Source: Vespa crabro (Eukaryota > Arthropoda > Insecta > Hymenoptera > Vespidae). Taken from it: a stretch of DNA of 64,000 nt. The notes under the pieces were generated by a model. That model was given only the letters and a program-made list of their open reading frames with translations, had not been told where the DNA came from and searched no databases. The stretch spans positions 902,501 through 966,500 of the forward strand of contig NC_060961.1 in the NCBI RefSeq assembly GCF_910589235.1, read 5' to 3'. This document shows, piece by piece, positions 25,359-38,473 of this stretch. The position numbers were made by a program, and so were the translations under genes. Positions within the stretch are counted from its first letter, which is position 1. Each line of letters opens with the position of its first letter.

Positions 25359-26420
25359 ATTTTTATTTCCTTCTCTGTTAATTCCTACATTAACGGTTAG
25401 TACATTGAGTACAATATTCTCATGTTATTGCAATCGCATGTGATTTGTCGACAAAAAAAAAAAAGAAAAAAAAAAGAAAAAAAAAAACAAAAAATCTATG
25501 CGATCGTTATAACAAACTGACAACAACACATAGAAATATACCTTACGATAGTATAATTATTATTATTAATGTTAAACATATAAGGCTCTTTAATAGCGTT
25601 AAACGGTATATCCCTACATTATTAGGAAAGTGATTATATAATGTAATCTATACATACACCGCGATCCTCCGCTCGCTTGCTTTAACGAGAATAAATGTAT
25701 AAATTAATTATTAACGCTTTCATGAGATGAATATAAGTTTAAGAGCAACAACAACAACAACAATAACAACAAAAGAAAAAAAAAACAAACAAACAAAATG
25801 ATATGATTTTAACGTAAAATTATTACAAACAACACAATTGTATATAGCTGAATGGATGACACTTAAAATTCATTATAATTGGTCGTGGTAGCGGAGAAGA
25901 GTATTGTGATTTTTTTGTATGTAAGTGCCGTGTAACAAACAAACAAACAAACAAACAAATAAACCAAGAAATATATCTGCTCCCCGAAACAAAACAACAA
26001 CAACAAAAAAAATAAAAAAATAATAAAAACCAAAAAAGAATGAAAAAAACAAAAAAAAAAAACTGTGTTGTCCATGCAGCTGTGTTGAAATTACACCCTG
26101 CACGCATGCGCACACGTACACAATGCCTGTGCAACTTATGCATCGGCAAAGAACAAAATTATATATTACATGCGTACACACAGACAGACACAACACACAT
26201 ATACATATACACATGACATGTCAGTCTGTAGATAGGTACATACATACAGCTTTGCTAAGTGTTTTCTGGTGATCGGTATCTAGCCAACTGTAGCAAAAAT
26301 GTTTATAATAAAATGGTAACATACATTGTTTCCCAATATCGAGATTTCTTTTAAAAATGCCGCACTTAAATGTTTCATGTACATACAGAATGTACATATA
26401 TATGTATATATATATTTATA

Positions 26421-26453
<33 letters not shown>

Positions 26454-26689
26454 ATATATACGTTAGGCTTTTTCTCTGTCCTATGGAACGAATTCAATTC
26501 GAGAATTATAATATATCAAATTTGTGTTCTAAAGAAGATAATATACTTTTTACGCATGAAACCTTTTAACGTTGATAACATTTTTTTACGTATATAGATA
26601 AAATAAAAAGAAGAAAAATAATACATGACTACTTGATACGAAACAAAACGAGCGATTTGACTATATATATATATAGTTTTTCAATCTTC

Positions 26690-26693
<4 letters not shown>

Positions 26694-26746
<53 letters not shown>
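26694..26746. repeat. (TA)n microsatellite
   Basis: A perfect TA run of about 52 bp. Confidence 0.95.
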
Positions 26747-26748
<2 letters not shown>

Positions 26749-26847
26749 CATAAAATGCGAAAACAATTGACGTGTTAGAACATAGAGTTCGATAAAAAAA
26801 ATCTTTTATGATTACTATAACAAATTTATTTTCTCTTTTTGACAATA

Positions 26848-26848
<1 letters not shown>

Positions 26849-26934
<86 letters not shown>

Positions 26935-26948
26935 TATTATTATTATTA

Positions 26949-27000
<52 letters not shown>
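26849..27000. repeat. (TTA)n trinucleotide array, about 150 bp
   Basis: About 50 TTA units with two single-base interruptions (a C and a T). It gives poly-Leu on one strand and poly-Asn on the other. It lies in non-coding DNA and the translations are artefacts. Confidence 0.95.
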
Positions 27001-27001
<1 letters not shown>

Positions 27002-27450
27002 CATAATAAAAATTAAGAAGTTCCTCTGAACAACAATATAGTTTTTATCCATAACTTTTCCACTTATAAATATATACAAAACACGTGTATATATATATAT
27101 ATATATATGTACACATATTCTTATATATTTATTTCAAATAGACAATAAATTGTTTTTCGCTAGAAAAGATCAGATTTATCGTGAACAATTAATCATCTTC
27201 ATAAGGTTTGAGTCATTCAATTATCTTTTTCTCATTGATATAAATCTTTTTATTAATACCTTTAATAAAATCAATGTGAAAGAATGATTTTTAAATCTCT
27301 TTTATAAATTTATAGTAAATAATAAAACGTAAACAGCTGATTAGATATCTTATATAAGATTAAATGACGCGCAAAATTTCATAAGCGTAGGATTATCATT
27401 AATGCGAACCATAATTGTAAGTTTTCTAAAGATAAAAACAATTATGTTTT

Positions 27451-27658
27451 ACCTGTAATAATTGTCGTTTATATGTTAATATCAATATGCGCAAAAACGT
27501 TCCATCGTGGTTTTATAATATTTCGTCAATTTCAAGATGCAGTAGAATATCTTCTTATGCAGGCGTGTCATATCAAGAATACCGTCGATTATCTCCTCAA
27601 GGTCGGTTTATAATATTATTCTTTTTATATTATATAAATTAATATGATTATAAAAAAG

Positions 27659-27704
<46 letters not shown>

Positions 27705-27835
27705 CATATATATATATTATAGAATTCTTACGTAAAAGAAAGAATGATTATCAGAGTATTTTTTTCTAGGTCACGTTGATGATGGAAAAATTGATTTAAA
27801 AACTGTCATACGTGAAAAATAGAAGAAGAAGCTAG
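27451..27835 (+). pseudogene. Decayed copy of Ap4A hydrolase (NUDT2) exons 1 and 2
   Basis: It resembles the intact gene at 28700-28990, including the sequence before the start codon, exon 1, the intron and the first part of exon 2. The start region has lost bases so that the frame is shifted. The conserved WSPPKG region is altered to a VDYLLK-like reading. In the Nudix-box part the codons after the Arg-Glu pair now include a TAG stop. Homology ends near 27835, close to a fold-back element. It is clearly non-functional as a hydrolase. Confidence 0.88.
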
Positions 27836-27904
27836 ATTCTAAATTAAGGAGTTCTAAATTAAGGCCGTTCATTATCCTCGCCCTCTACTCTGATTTTCTT
27901 TATA

Positions 27905-28208
27905 ATTTAGAAGCCATTAATGAGAATAGGCGTGATTTCTGAACGATTTCGATAAACAAGATCTCATTTTAAAGGCGTAGGTTTAATCTGTCATATATTG
28001 TTATCGAATTTTTAAAAAAGCTTTTTATTCGTGCATAAAATATTCTTCAAAGATATTATTTTTTAACATGATTTTTTTCAAAGAAAATAAAGCTTTTTAA
28101 AAAATTCGAAAACTATATACGATAGATTAAGCCTTCGTCTTTAAAATGATATCTTGTCGATCAAAATTGATTAAGAATTATGCCTGTTTTTATTGTTGGC
28201 GTAAATCC
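27905..28208. mobile_element. Fold-back (MITE-like) inverted-repeat element
   Basis: Two arms of about 125 bases (27905-28029 and 28083-28208) are imperfect reverse complements around a spacer of about 53 bases. Matching blocks include tcattttaaa with its complement, cgaattttt/aaaaattcg and aagcttt. I estimate about one mismatch in five over the arms. There is no open frame, so it would be a non-autonomous element or an old inverted duplication. It lies next to the end of the Nudix pseudogene. Similar 10-base words (agaagaagct) flank the wider region at about 27826 and 28271. Confidence 0.65.
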
Positions 28209-28732
28209 TATTTTCGACATTTTTCGCGAAGAAAAAGTTCAGTACTGTGGCGCCCCTCGACATTTGCGGTAAGAAAGAAGAAGCTCGTACTTCCATTACT
28301 GATTTTTATATACGCATTTGTATGATGTATGTTTTGTTTCCGTGAAGTAGCGATTGCTTACTTATTTGTATGATGCGTAAATAGCTGATTTTTAAAACTT
28401 ATAAACACTCTAAATCCAAAGAAATATGTTCCACGATGCTCGCATAGAGAAGCTACGATAATTTACTCTCTTAACGTATAATCATACAAATTCCATTTAT
28501 TAAATTATTCTACGAACCAATAATACGAAGGACAGTGTAATATATATATATATATATGTGTAAATTAAATTAAATAAAAAATGGCATGTTGAATAAATAC
28601 ATGACATATATATAGTACGACATGATGAACAACGTGATATAAAATGCATCTGTCACAGAGACTTCATTATTAGAAAATTAGATCTCAGAATACGTTATAT
28701 CTGTGATAATTGTCGTTTATACTAATATCAAT

Positions 28733-29251
28733 ATGTCTGTGCAAAAACGTGCCTGTGGTTTTATTATATTTCGTCGAATTCAAGATACTATAGAATATCT
28801 TCTTATGCAGGCATCATACGGGGAGCACCATTGGTCACCTCCTAAAGGTCGTTTTATAATATTAATGTATAAATATATATTATAGAATTCTTTCATGAAA
28901 GAAAGAATGATTATCAGAATTTTTCTAGGTCACGTCGATGAGGGAGAAACTGATTTTGAAACTGCTTTACGTGAAACAGAAGAAGAAGCTGGATTTGTAA
29001 AAAATGATTTAAAAATTTTTCAAGATGCCAAAGTAGAATTAAATTATAATGTTAATGGCATTCCTAAAACTGTCATATATTGGTTGGCAGAACTTATAAA
29101 TCCTAATCAGCCTGTTAGAATGTCTAGCGAACATCAAGCATATAAATGGTTAGGTTATCAGGAAGCTTGTAATCTTGCAAAATATGTCGATATGCAAAGT
29201 GCTCTAACACAGTTTAATGAATATATAAATAAAAATGTAAAAAAGAAGTAA
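28733..29251 (+). CDS. NUDT2: Bis(5'-nucleosyl)-tetraphosphatase (Ap4A hydrolase), NUDT2 type
   Basis: Cleaves diadenosine tetraphosphate asymmetrically into ATP and AMP, clearing a stress-related dinucleotide. Two exons, 28733-28847 and 28929-29251, are joined in phase 1 across an 81-bp intron and encode 145 residues, the usual length for animal NUDT2. The Nudix box is complete at residues 39-61: Gly39, Glu45, Arg53-Glu54, Glu57-Glu58 and Gly60 fit the GX5EX7REUXEEXGU pattern. The start ATG at 28733 gives MSVQKRACGFIIFRR, typical of the family. A poly(A) signal lies at 29277-29282, soon after the stop. A decayed duplicate of the gene and its flank lies upstream. Confidence 0.95.
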
Positions 29252-29276
29252 TACAAAATATAATTAACTTTTATAA

Positions 29277-29282
29277 AATAAA
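29277..29282 (+). terminator. AATAAA poly(A) signal for NUDT2
   Basis: The AATAAA hexamer begins 26 bases after the stop codon, at a normal spacing for compact insect 3' UTRs. Confidence 0.6.
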
Positions 29283-30179
29283 GTATTTCTAAATACTTAC
29301 GCAATAAAAGTAAAATATAAATATTGTGAGATTATATTATTTTATATAAACAATATGAAATGAAAATCTTTTTTTAGAATATATATATAAGCAAGTTTTT
29401 ATGGCATTTTATGAAAAATAAGTTCATATTGTTGTAAATGAAATTGGTTAAATATTCATTTGAAATTTGAATAATCTGATGTGAATATTTTTTTGAAGCC
29501 GAATATATTTTATAATAAATGATATATTCTATAACATATGTATATAAAAAATTGGTTTATAAATTTATATATTTAAAACACAAATATACTATTATTATAA
29601 ACAATAAATATTATTAATTAAATATTTATGATATAGAAAATTTAAGATTCTGCCATATTAATTATATTTTAATACATTGTTGACCAACAATTTTACTCAG
29701 AATTTATCTCATATCACCGGCTATTATTTCGTAATTGAATATAAAAGTGAAATAATATAAGTAAACTTTTTTATAATGATTTAATATAAATAAATTTTAT
29801 TTAATATTTTACTTTTAATATTTCTTTTTGGTATGATAAACGGTGTAGCAATCATGTACGTCTAATGATACACAATAAATTCAACTATATAAATATTAAT
29901 CAAATTTTTCTTACATAAAATAGGCATTTATTTTAAGTAACAAAGTAGCTAAAATAATTTTTATTTTGAATTTTTGCGCCATTATCGAATCAACATGGCG
30001 ACTAATCGTTTATTGGTGGTCGTTTGCAAGTACTACTTCGATAATACTACGTAAGAAGTTTGTTCCTCCTCTATATATCGTTTAAAGTTGATAGTACCAT
30101 GTGATTGAAACGTGAAAACAACAAGATATTTTTAAAAAATTACTTATTATCAACATAAGATTTAATTGTTGATAAAATC
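29283..30179 (+). promoter_or_regulatory. NUDT2-ELP1 spacer and ELP1 promoter region
   Basis: Mostly AT-rich with no gene. About 180-200 bp before the ELP1 start is a GC-richer patch containing gcgccat (29976-29982) and aacatggcg (29992-30000), two opposed GCCAT/ATGGC cores like YY1/Pho sites. The same ATG opens a 19-codon upstream frame ending at 30054. The ELP1 transcription start is probably in or near this patch. Confidence 0.4.
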
Positions 30180-33100
30180 ATGAAAAATTTATCATTATTG
30201 CGTCAAAGCTGTCGAAATTTGGAATCTCTGGAAAATGAAATTTTATGTAATTTGAAATATTCGAAAATATTATGTACACTTAACCCAAACAATGATGATT
30301 TATACATTGGATTACAAGATCAATTATACATAATACCCTCAGATCCAGATAGTGAAATAACTTCTGTAAATATTAAGAATGAAACAAACAACAAAATTAT
30401 TGGTTTAGAATATACTAATGTAACACATCAAGTATATTGTGCATATGAGAATGGTGACTTAATGACAATAAACATAGACTCTGAGTTAGATTGCGAAATG
30501 GTAACACAAATAAATGGAGGCTTAAGCTGTATGAAACTAAGTCCTGATCATGAAATCCTTATATTAATAACACCCAATGATACCGTAATTACTATGATAT
30601 GTAGCTTTGATATAATATCAAAGGTATTCTTTATAATTTATATACCATATTTGTATATCATAAATAAGAGCATATGTTCTTTATATTATAACTATTTCCT
30701 ATGATATATTGTAGGTAAATTTACAAGAATCAAATTTTGGGGTAAAACAATTTATAACAGTTGGTTGGGGTAAAAAAGAAACGCAATTTCATGGATCAAT
30801 AGGTAAAGCTGCAGCAATGATCAAATCAGTAGAAATAAATAAAAATGACACTGACGATGGACTACCCAGAATAACATGGAGAGGTGATGGTTCTTTGTTT
30901 GCTGTGAGTTTCATAGAAAAAAACAATGACATTCGTCAATTTAAGATTTTCAACAGGGAAGGTATTTTGCAATATACAAGTGAATTGTCAAATAATATGG
31001 AAGAGTCATTATCTTGGAAGCCTTCTGGAAATTTAATAGCTACAACACAAAAATTAATCAATAAGCATGTGGTATCTTTTTTTGAAAAGAATGGTTTAAA
31101 ACACAGAGAATTTCTACTTCCATTTGAAACAAAAAATGTTACAGTAAGTCCAAGTTATTTGTTATTTAAATAGCTTGTTATGTAAATTTAATAATAGCCT
31201 TACAGGCAATAAAATTTATGTTTTATGTAGGTAAAAGAAATATTTTGGTCTCCGGATTCAGATATTTTAACTGTTTGGAGTGAAGAAAATAATAGTATAA
31301 TATTACAACTGTGGACAGAAAAGAATTACTATTGGTATTTAAAACAAACATTCAATTTCTCTATAGACAATCCACTCTTATATGGTACATGGAGCTGTAG
31401 GACTAACTGTGGGAAAACATTAATTTTACTCACACCACAGAATGTTTTAACTTATTCATTTCAGTGGACCATTAATCACAGTAAAGGTCAAAGTTCAAAA
31501 GACAAAGCAGTAGTTGCTGTTATTGATGGAAAAAAAGCTTTATTAACAGGATTTAAAGTTGGCATAATACCACCTCCAATGGCACATCAGACTTTAGAAC
31601 TTTCAGAACCAATTAATGCAATTGTCTTTGCACCAAATGTAAAAAGTACAGAATCTTTGATAGATATCAATGCTTTCTTTTGTGTTCTACACAATAACAA
31701 ATTGGCATTTTTTAAATGTTCAGACGTAAGTATGTGTAATAATTTTAATTATTACATATTTCCTCATATATATAATAAATTTAATAAGATTTTACATATG
31801 ATAATTTTATTATATAGGATTCAAATGTTCTTGAATATAAGAATATAAGTATGTGCGAAATTAAATGGGATGTACCAACATTTGATACTAAGAATGTTAT
31901 ACCTATCATGCGACATTTCTTATGGTTTAAGGAAAATACTATATTGAGTTCTATTTCAATAGATAATCAAAGTATTTTGTGTATAATAAATGTAGATCTT
32001 GAAAAGGATGAGGCTACTGTAAAGTATGTACAAAATTTTTAAAATTTATATTCTATCATAATGTTATTTTAATTCACTTTAATTATGTTAATCTATATAA
32101 TGTATGTATTAATTTTTTTATTAGACAAACACACATCATGGAAGGATTAATAGAACATATAATATGTTCCCCTAATGCAGATGAGGTTTTTATGGTAATA
32201 GAAGGCTCTGTCTTAAAATACAAAGATAATGAATTTGATTTCATTGGAATTAAAATACCAACCTTCTCTCATAAAGTAGATCTATTAGAAATTGATACAA
32301 GATATGCAATAATATCATTATCTCATGGCAATCGTTTATCAATCGATAGTAAAGAAATTGCAAATAATATTACTAGTTTTTTTTTACATTCAAAATTTTT
32401 ACTTCTTACAACTTCACAACACACACTAGTATGTGTTACTTTGGACAACGAAGGATTAGAGCAATTATATAAGCAAGATTTAACTATAAAACCATGGGAA
32501 AATAATATTTGTAAACAATCTGTTAATGGTATGTATAAATTATGATGTAACATTTATTTTATATTTTATATATACATTGTCGTTTTATATATCTAATAAA
32601 AAAAAAATTAAAATTTTACAGATTTAAACATAAGGAGAATAGAAAGAGGATCTTTTCTAATAATAGCTCTTCCAAATGACTCTAAAACTATTTTACAAAT
32701 GCCTCGGGGTAATCTTGAATGTATTCAGCCTAGAGCATTATCATTGTATATTATTGGAGAACATTTGAAGAAGTGTGAATATTTGGCTGCATTTAATCTT
32801 ATGAGAAAACAACGTATTAATTTGAATTTAATATATGATTACGAACCTTTAATATTTCTGCAAAATGCAAAGAAATTTGTTGAAGATATTACAAATCCAC
32901 AATGGTTAAGTTTATTTTTATCTGAATTACAAAATGAAGATGTTACTTGTACGATATATTCGAATTGTTATTTAAAGTGCAAAAATCAACAAGAATCGAA
33001 TGGAAATAAGGTTTCATTGGTTTGTAATTTGCTGAGAAGCATTTTGGAAGAAAAAAATAATGCAAATTATTTTATACAACCAATATTAATCAGTTTGGTT

Positions 33101-35043
33101 AAAAATCATGAACAACAAGGTTTGGAAGGTGCACTTAAAAAATTAAAAGAAATAAAAGGATTGGAATCTAAAGAATTTGTTCAGAGCATATCGTCCGAAG
33201 ATGCATTAAAATATTTATTATACTTAGTAGATGTAAACGTTCTTTTCGATACAGCTTTGGGCATGTATGATTTTGAATTGGCAATGTTGATTGCATCAAA
33301 ATCGCAGAAAGATCCTAAAGAATATATACCGTTTTTAAATAATTTAAAAAAACTTGATGGAAATTTTATGAAATATTCTATCGACATACATCTAAAACGA
33401 TATGAATCTGCTTTAAATAATATATCAAAAGATACAGAAAGATTCGATGAGTGTTTGAATTTAATAAAAAATCAAAATTTATATACGAACGGCTTAAAGA
33501 TATTTCAAAAAGATAGTAAAGAATATAAAGAAATTGCACGAATTTATGGAGATCATTTATTAAGTAAAAATAAATATAAAGAAGCAGGAATAATGTATCA
33601 AAAGGCAAATGATTATGCTAATGCATTAAAAGTATATAAATTAGCTGGTTGTTGGCAAGAAGCTATTATTGTTTCAGCTTCACTGAATTTAAGGTAAATA
33701 TATAGAATTACTTTAATTTTTATTTCTTTTCATCCTGTTATATTTTCAAATATTACTCTGTAAAAATAATATTTAGTCCTTCAGAATTATGTATATTATA
33801 CAAAGAACTTCAAAAAAGATTATACTATGATAAAAGATATTTAGAAGCAGCTCAAATATTGATACTCTATTTAAATGACCCTGAAGGAGCTGTTTCACTG
33901 TTATGTGAGGGCAAATATTGGAAGGACGTTTTAAGAATTGCAACTGATGCAAATCGTATTGATTTAATTGGTATATTTAATAATTTAGCTACTTTTTACA
34001 ATTATTTTATAAAATAATTAAATTATATTTTAACTTTAAATAACATTTTCTACATAGAAACACATATTAAGCCTGGCATACAAGAACATGCTGAATATAC
34101 TACGGCACAAATTATTAAGAATAAAGAAGATTTTGAGAAATACAAAGCTCGACTTACAGTAGTAAGAACAGAAATGATAAATAAACAAACACATATTTAT
34201 GACGATACATTAAATGATAATATATTAATGTCAAATAATGGGATTAACGATTTTCTTAGCGATATCAGTAGTGTTACTGGTTCTATAATTAGTAAAGGAT
34301 CGCAATCATCTATAATATCTAAGTAAATAAAATAAAAAGTATATTATAGATATATATGTATATATTATAATTTGATCAATGCGATAATATTCAATTGGAT
34401 AATTTTTTTAGGAGAAGTTATAGATCAAGTAAAAATCGCAGGAAACAAGAGAGAAAACTTTTAAGTATGAAAGAAGGGAGTATGTTCGAAGATTTAGGAT
34501 TAATGCGAGCATTACATGAAATTATTACCAAAACATATAAGCAAAAAGGTGTGTGTTCCAATACTATAACACAGCATTATATTATATATTATTAATCATA
34601 TAATTTTCATGCAGATGAAGTGGACTTATTAACACAAATGTTACTATATTTTAATGATGATGAAGCTGCAGAAAAATTACAAGATATTATGAAAAGTTTT
34701 CTTGCAATTATAGAAAGTAGTAAATCTAAAATTTGGGATAAATCAGCGCCTATAAGTCTTACATTTTATGAAGTTGTAAGTTTCATATAAATATTATCTA
34801 TGATAAATATTTAATTGATTTTACATTTTTAGAATTCGATTGATGATACCTGTATATCAAAAAAGCATCAAGAAATGTTTATACCACAGAAATTAGTTGG
34901 TAAGTTTCTGTTAACAATTTCATATTTCTTTATAATTGCAAATCAATCAGAAAAATAATAAAAATTATTTTATAGAACCACACATAATGTATCCACCAGA
35001 AGAAACTGTATCTACAGGATATCTGCATATTTTTTCAAAATAA
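30180..35043 (+). CDS. Elp1: Elongator complex protein 1 (ELP1/IKAP)
   Basis: Scaffold subunit of Elongator, which makes cm5U-type modifications at wobble uridine 34 of tRNAs. Exons: 30180-30623, 30715-31143, 31231-31725, 31818-32023, 32125-32528, 32622-33693, 33777-33970, 34058-34322, 34412-34548, 34615-34775, 34833-34899 and 34976-35043, with consistent phases. The product is 1313 residues, close to the 1332 of human ELP1. The N-terminal half is WD40 beta-propeller sequence with family landmarks TVGWGKKETQFHGS and ITWRGDGSLFAVSF. The C-terminal half is helical TPR-like. A basic patch (RSYRSSKNRRKQERK, about residues 1171-1185) matches the conserved tRNA-binding/nuclear-localisation segment, followed by KEGSMFEDLGLM. 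An AATAAA at 35049-35054 directly follows the stop. Confidence 0.96.
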
Positions 35044-36163
35044 TATTAAATAAATAAAAAATAAATATTTTTATCAAATCCATAAGTTACTTCCTTTTTT
35101 TTTTTTGTATGTTTCATATGCACCTTAAATATACAAAATTTAATGCTATTTTATAGACTTAATCTAATTATTTATAAAAAAAAGTTTATGATTTTACATA
35201 AGTAATTTTATTATAAATGTTACTATTTAAAAATAAACCAGCTAATATTTCGTAAATTATATTATCATTTGTCAAGAATTTTTTTGTCACTTCTGATGTA
35301 ATACAATCATCCGTTTATTTACAATCAAATGGATTTCATTGTAATACAAAATATAAATAGTTGCATATAAATTATATATATATAAAATTATATCTATATA
35401 TATTTTATCTCTATATACATTCAAAATTTGCACAAGAGATGTACATTACCTTTGAAAATTATCGTACTTTATTTCGAGTCAAATTTCCCGTATACATAAA
35501 TTTATACAATCTTTAATATATAGAATACATAAGAACTGCTAGCTTGACTTATGAAATAATAAGGCTTTTTGAGTTAAGATATTTATGAATACATTTTTAT
35601 AAAAGTATAAATTAAAATATATTTGTGAAATATTAATGTATTCCCCATATAGTACTGTTAAAATATATGTAGTGCTAATATATATAAAAAAAAAAAATGA
35701 AATAAACAAACAAAAAAAAAACAAAAAGCTTTCATAACGATTCAAGGATAAAACTTAAAATGCAGCTTAATATTCTATTATCAAATACCATATGTTATGA
35801 TTTTCCATGTTATATCTAATATTATTATAACAGTCCAAAATATATTCCCTCTTTACTACATTCTCATGCTATTCTATATTTATACTAAAAAATTATGGTA
35901 TATAATTCTCCTAAATACATATAACACACCCTTGTATAAACGAGGCTGCAAGCTTCTATAAACAATCCGTGTGTTAAATGTCTAATAGACAAATAAGATT
36001 TTTCATTACCTATTTATAATTTAGTTTACATTTAAGATGATACAGTCCTTGTATAACCATAATACTAGATGGAATATCATAATTAATAGGTTTGATGACA
36101 TTATAGATAAAGAATTTCTTTCTGCAATATTTATTTTTAATGATATTAGTGAAAGGATTAAGT
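35044..36163. other. Convergent spacer between ELP1 and cyclin B 3' ends
   Basis: AT-rich 3' UTR and intergenic DNA with no coding signal. Poly(A) signals face each other: AATAAA at 35049-35054 on the plus strand for ELP1 and its complement TTTATT at 36130-36135 for cyclin B. Confidence 0.6.
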
Positions 36164-38473
36164 TTATTTGTCTTCTATTGCCATGGCAACTATAGTTGGG
36201 GATTTAAGTTCTGGACGAATACTAATCTTCATATATTTGGCATTTACATATTTCTTTCTCACAGCTTGATATTTACTTTTATCTGCATTTGTTATAATAA
36301 CAGCAATATCCTTCACAACAGGTAATATATCTTCCTTAGTATAATTACTATAATATTCTAAAGTGTTTGTCCAAATTTTCTTATTTTCATTTTCTTCATT
36401 ATTACCAAGGATTCTATCAAAAATACATTAAACATAAATACTTACATCTTTGATAAAAAAGACACGTAATAAATATTTTCAGACATAATACTTACACAAA
36501 TGCCAAATATATGGCTGCTGCTGCTATTAAACTTGGTGAATAATGACACATTTCATAATGTACTAAACTCTGTTCCAAAAAGTATTTGGCCATTGTATGA
36601 TGTATGGGAAGTGCCTTTAGCCAATACAAAATATTAAATATGCCATTAAAATGAAATGACTTCAGGTCATATAGTAACTGATATTACATTATTACTCATT
36701 ATTACCTTTCCAGCTTTACTATATCTTCTTAAAAAATGAAGTGGTAATGGTCGTCCAAATGAAAAGTCAAGAGTTCTTAAAATGAGCAGTTCCATTTGCA
36801 AAATTTCTAATTTTGTGTATGCGTTATCAGTTATATACACAAAATCGCTTACATCTGGTGAATACATTTCTTCATATTTACTAGCTATAAACATTGCTGT
36901 TACACCTACCAGCTGTAATCTTTTCCTATCTATAGTCTTGTATGACTGTTATAAAAAATTTATAGCATATTAATTATTGAAAACAAAGAAAAAAACTTAA
37001 TAGTTATATTTCATTTAAAAACAAACCTGAAGAAATCTATCGATTATAGCAATAGTAAGATATAATGTTTCTTGCATAAGATGAAATTGTTGATGTACTT
37101 CAATAAGCCAATCTATAAGAACACTTCTCATCTTGGCAGTGACTTCTTGTCCAGTTAAATAATCCTTTTTAATAGGAAATCTTTTTTCTAAACTTCTTAA
37201 ATATTCATATATATCATTACAATACATAGAAACCAGAATTGGATTTTCCTTATCCGTTTCATCTATATCTTCAACAGTCATAAGATCAGACGAAAATGAT
37301 TCTTTTTCTTTTGTTGTAGATATCGTAGGTGCTGATGGTAATGAATTTGTTTCTATAGAAACTTGAACTTTTGGTATGGGTTTAACTAATTGCACTTGTG
37401 GCTTTTCTTGTACTTTTGCAGGCTTTTCTTTAACTTTTTCTACGACTTTTTCAATTTGTTTAACGTCATTCTTCTTACAGATTATTTGTTTTTTTTCCTT
37501 TAACAACAAACTACTTCTTTCAATAGGTTCTGCTCCTCTTTGTGTATTTACTTTATTTCCTAATTCTCCAAATACGGCTCTTTTAGTTGTTACTGTTCTT
37601 GCGGCAATAGATGACTTCGAATTTATAACATTTTCTTTATTAACATTATTCTGTAATCATTTTTCTTTTTTTAATTAATAATCACATAAACTAAGATATA
37701 AAAATAACTATAAATAATAAATTGAATAGATACTGAAAGATTTCATGTATAATTTAATAATACATATATAAATAAATAAAATTTTTTAAGAATATATGTA
37801 TATGCTATATTTATTATTATATCATACACACACACACACACGCACACACAAAATCTAATACAATAAGTAAAAAAATACTAATATATAAACAATAAATAAA
37901 AAAATATTAATAATATTAATATATTTATTATATTAATATAATTAACAATATTAATATTATTAATAATATAATAAAAAAATTCATAATACATTATAAAAAT
38001 GAATCTACTTTTAAAACAAAATCTTATGACTATGGTAAAAATAAACATAATATTATTAGATTATCGTTAAAAAGAAAAGCAAAATGCATATTTATGAATA
38101 TTTCTATCAAAATTAAGATAAGAAAAAAAATTAAAAGAAACCAGTTGAAGGAACAATTTAAATGAAAAATATTTCCGTATAATAACTTAAACAAAAAAGT
38201 AAATCTTTTCGTAAAATTGGTCATTTTTAAAGCTTATAGAACAATTTGTTAAAAAGAAAAAACACGTGCGCAAGATAATGTTACTATTTTTTAAAGCCTT
38301 TAAAATTATAATAGGGCATTTAAAGATGTCAGGCACAGGGACCGTTACCCTATCATGCTGACCTCCCCTCATTAGATATTCTAACGAATGTAAATTTTCA
38401 ATGTATATTCTAATGTTTTTTTAGAAAAATATTATTTACTCACCATAAGCACTGGTCGATTTCTTAGCGCCAT
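36164..38473 (-). CDS. CycB: G2/mitotic cyclin B
   Basis: Activates Cdk1 for mitotic entry. On the minus strand the exons are 38444-38473, 37027-37650, 36706-36945, 36496-36614 and 36164-36413, giving 420 residues. The short first exon encodes MALRNRPVLM. A KEN motif lies at residues 15-17 and a destruction box RAVFGELGN at 34-42, both signals for APC/C-driven degradation. A Lys/Glu/Val-rich linker follows. The cyclin box begins around MRSVLIDWLIEVHQQF and continues through LQLVGVTAMFIASKYEEMY. The C-terminal cyclin fold ends with KYMKIS. The 790-bp first intron is AT-rich. The start region is shared head-to-head with VPS26C. Confidence 0.96.
37651..38443 (-). other. CycB: First intron of cyclin B
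   Basis: AT-rich intron with a CA tract near 37830-37850 and runs of ATT/AAT around 37890-37980. No internal gene was seen. Confidence 0.7.

Larger units (their letters stand above)
25203..27450. other. Simple-repeat-rich DNA interrupting the duplicated gene copy
   Basis: About 2.2 kb contains TTC and TTTC arrays (25255-25358), A-rich blocks, CAA and CAAA runs, TATG/TA arrays near 26395-26460, TA near 26694-26746 and a 150-bp TTA array. No coding gene is supported. It separates the two halves of the pseudogene, so it was inserted into that copy or expanded within it. Confidence 0.6.

Noticed and set aside
25921..26060. CAAA and CAA tandem runs considered as a CRISPR or minisatellite
   Set aside because: These are short simple repeats without unique spacers. 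A CRISPR array is not expected in an insect nuclear genome.
26681..27079. Minus-strand frame of 132 codons with a long poly-Asn tract
   Set aside because: It is the translation of the TTA/TA arrays in non-coding DNA. No non-repeat coding part exists.
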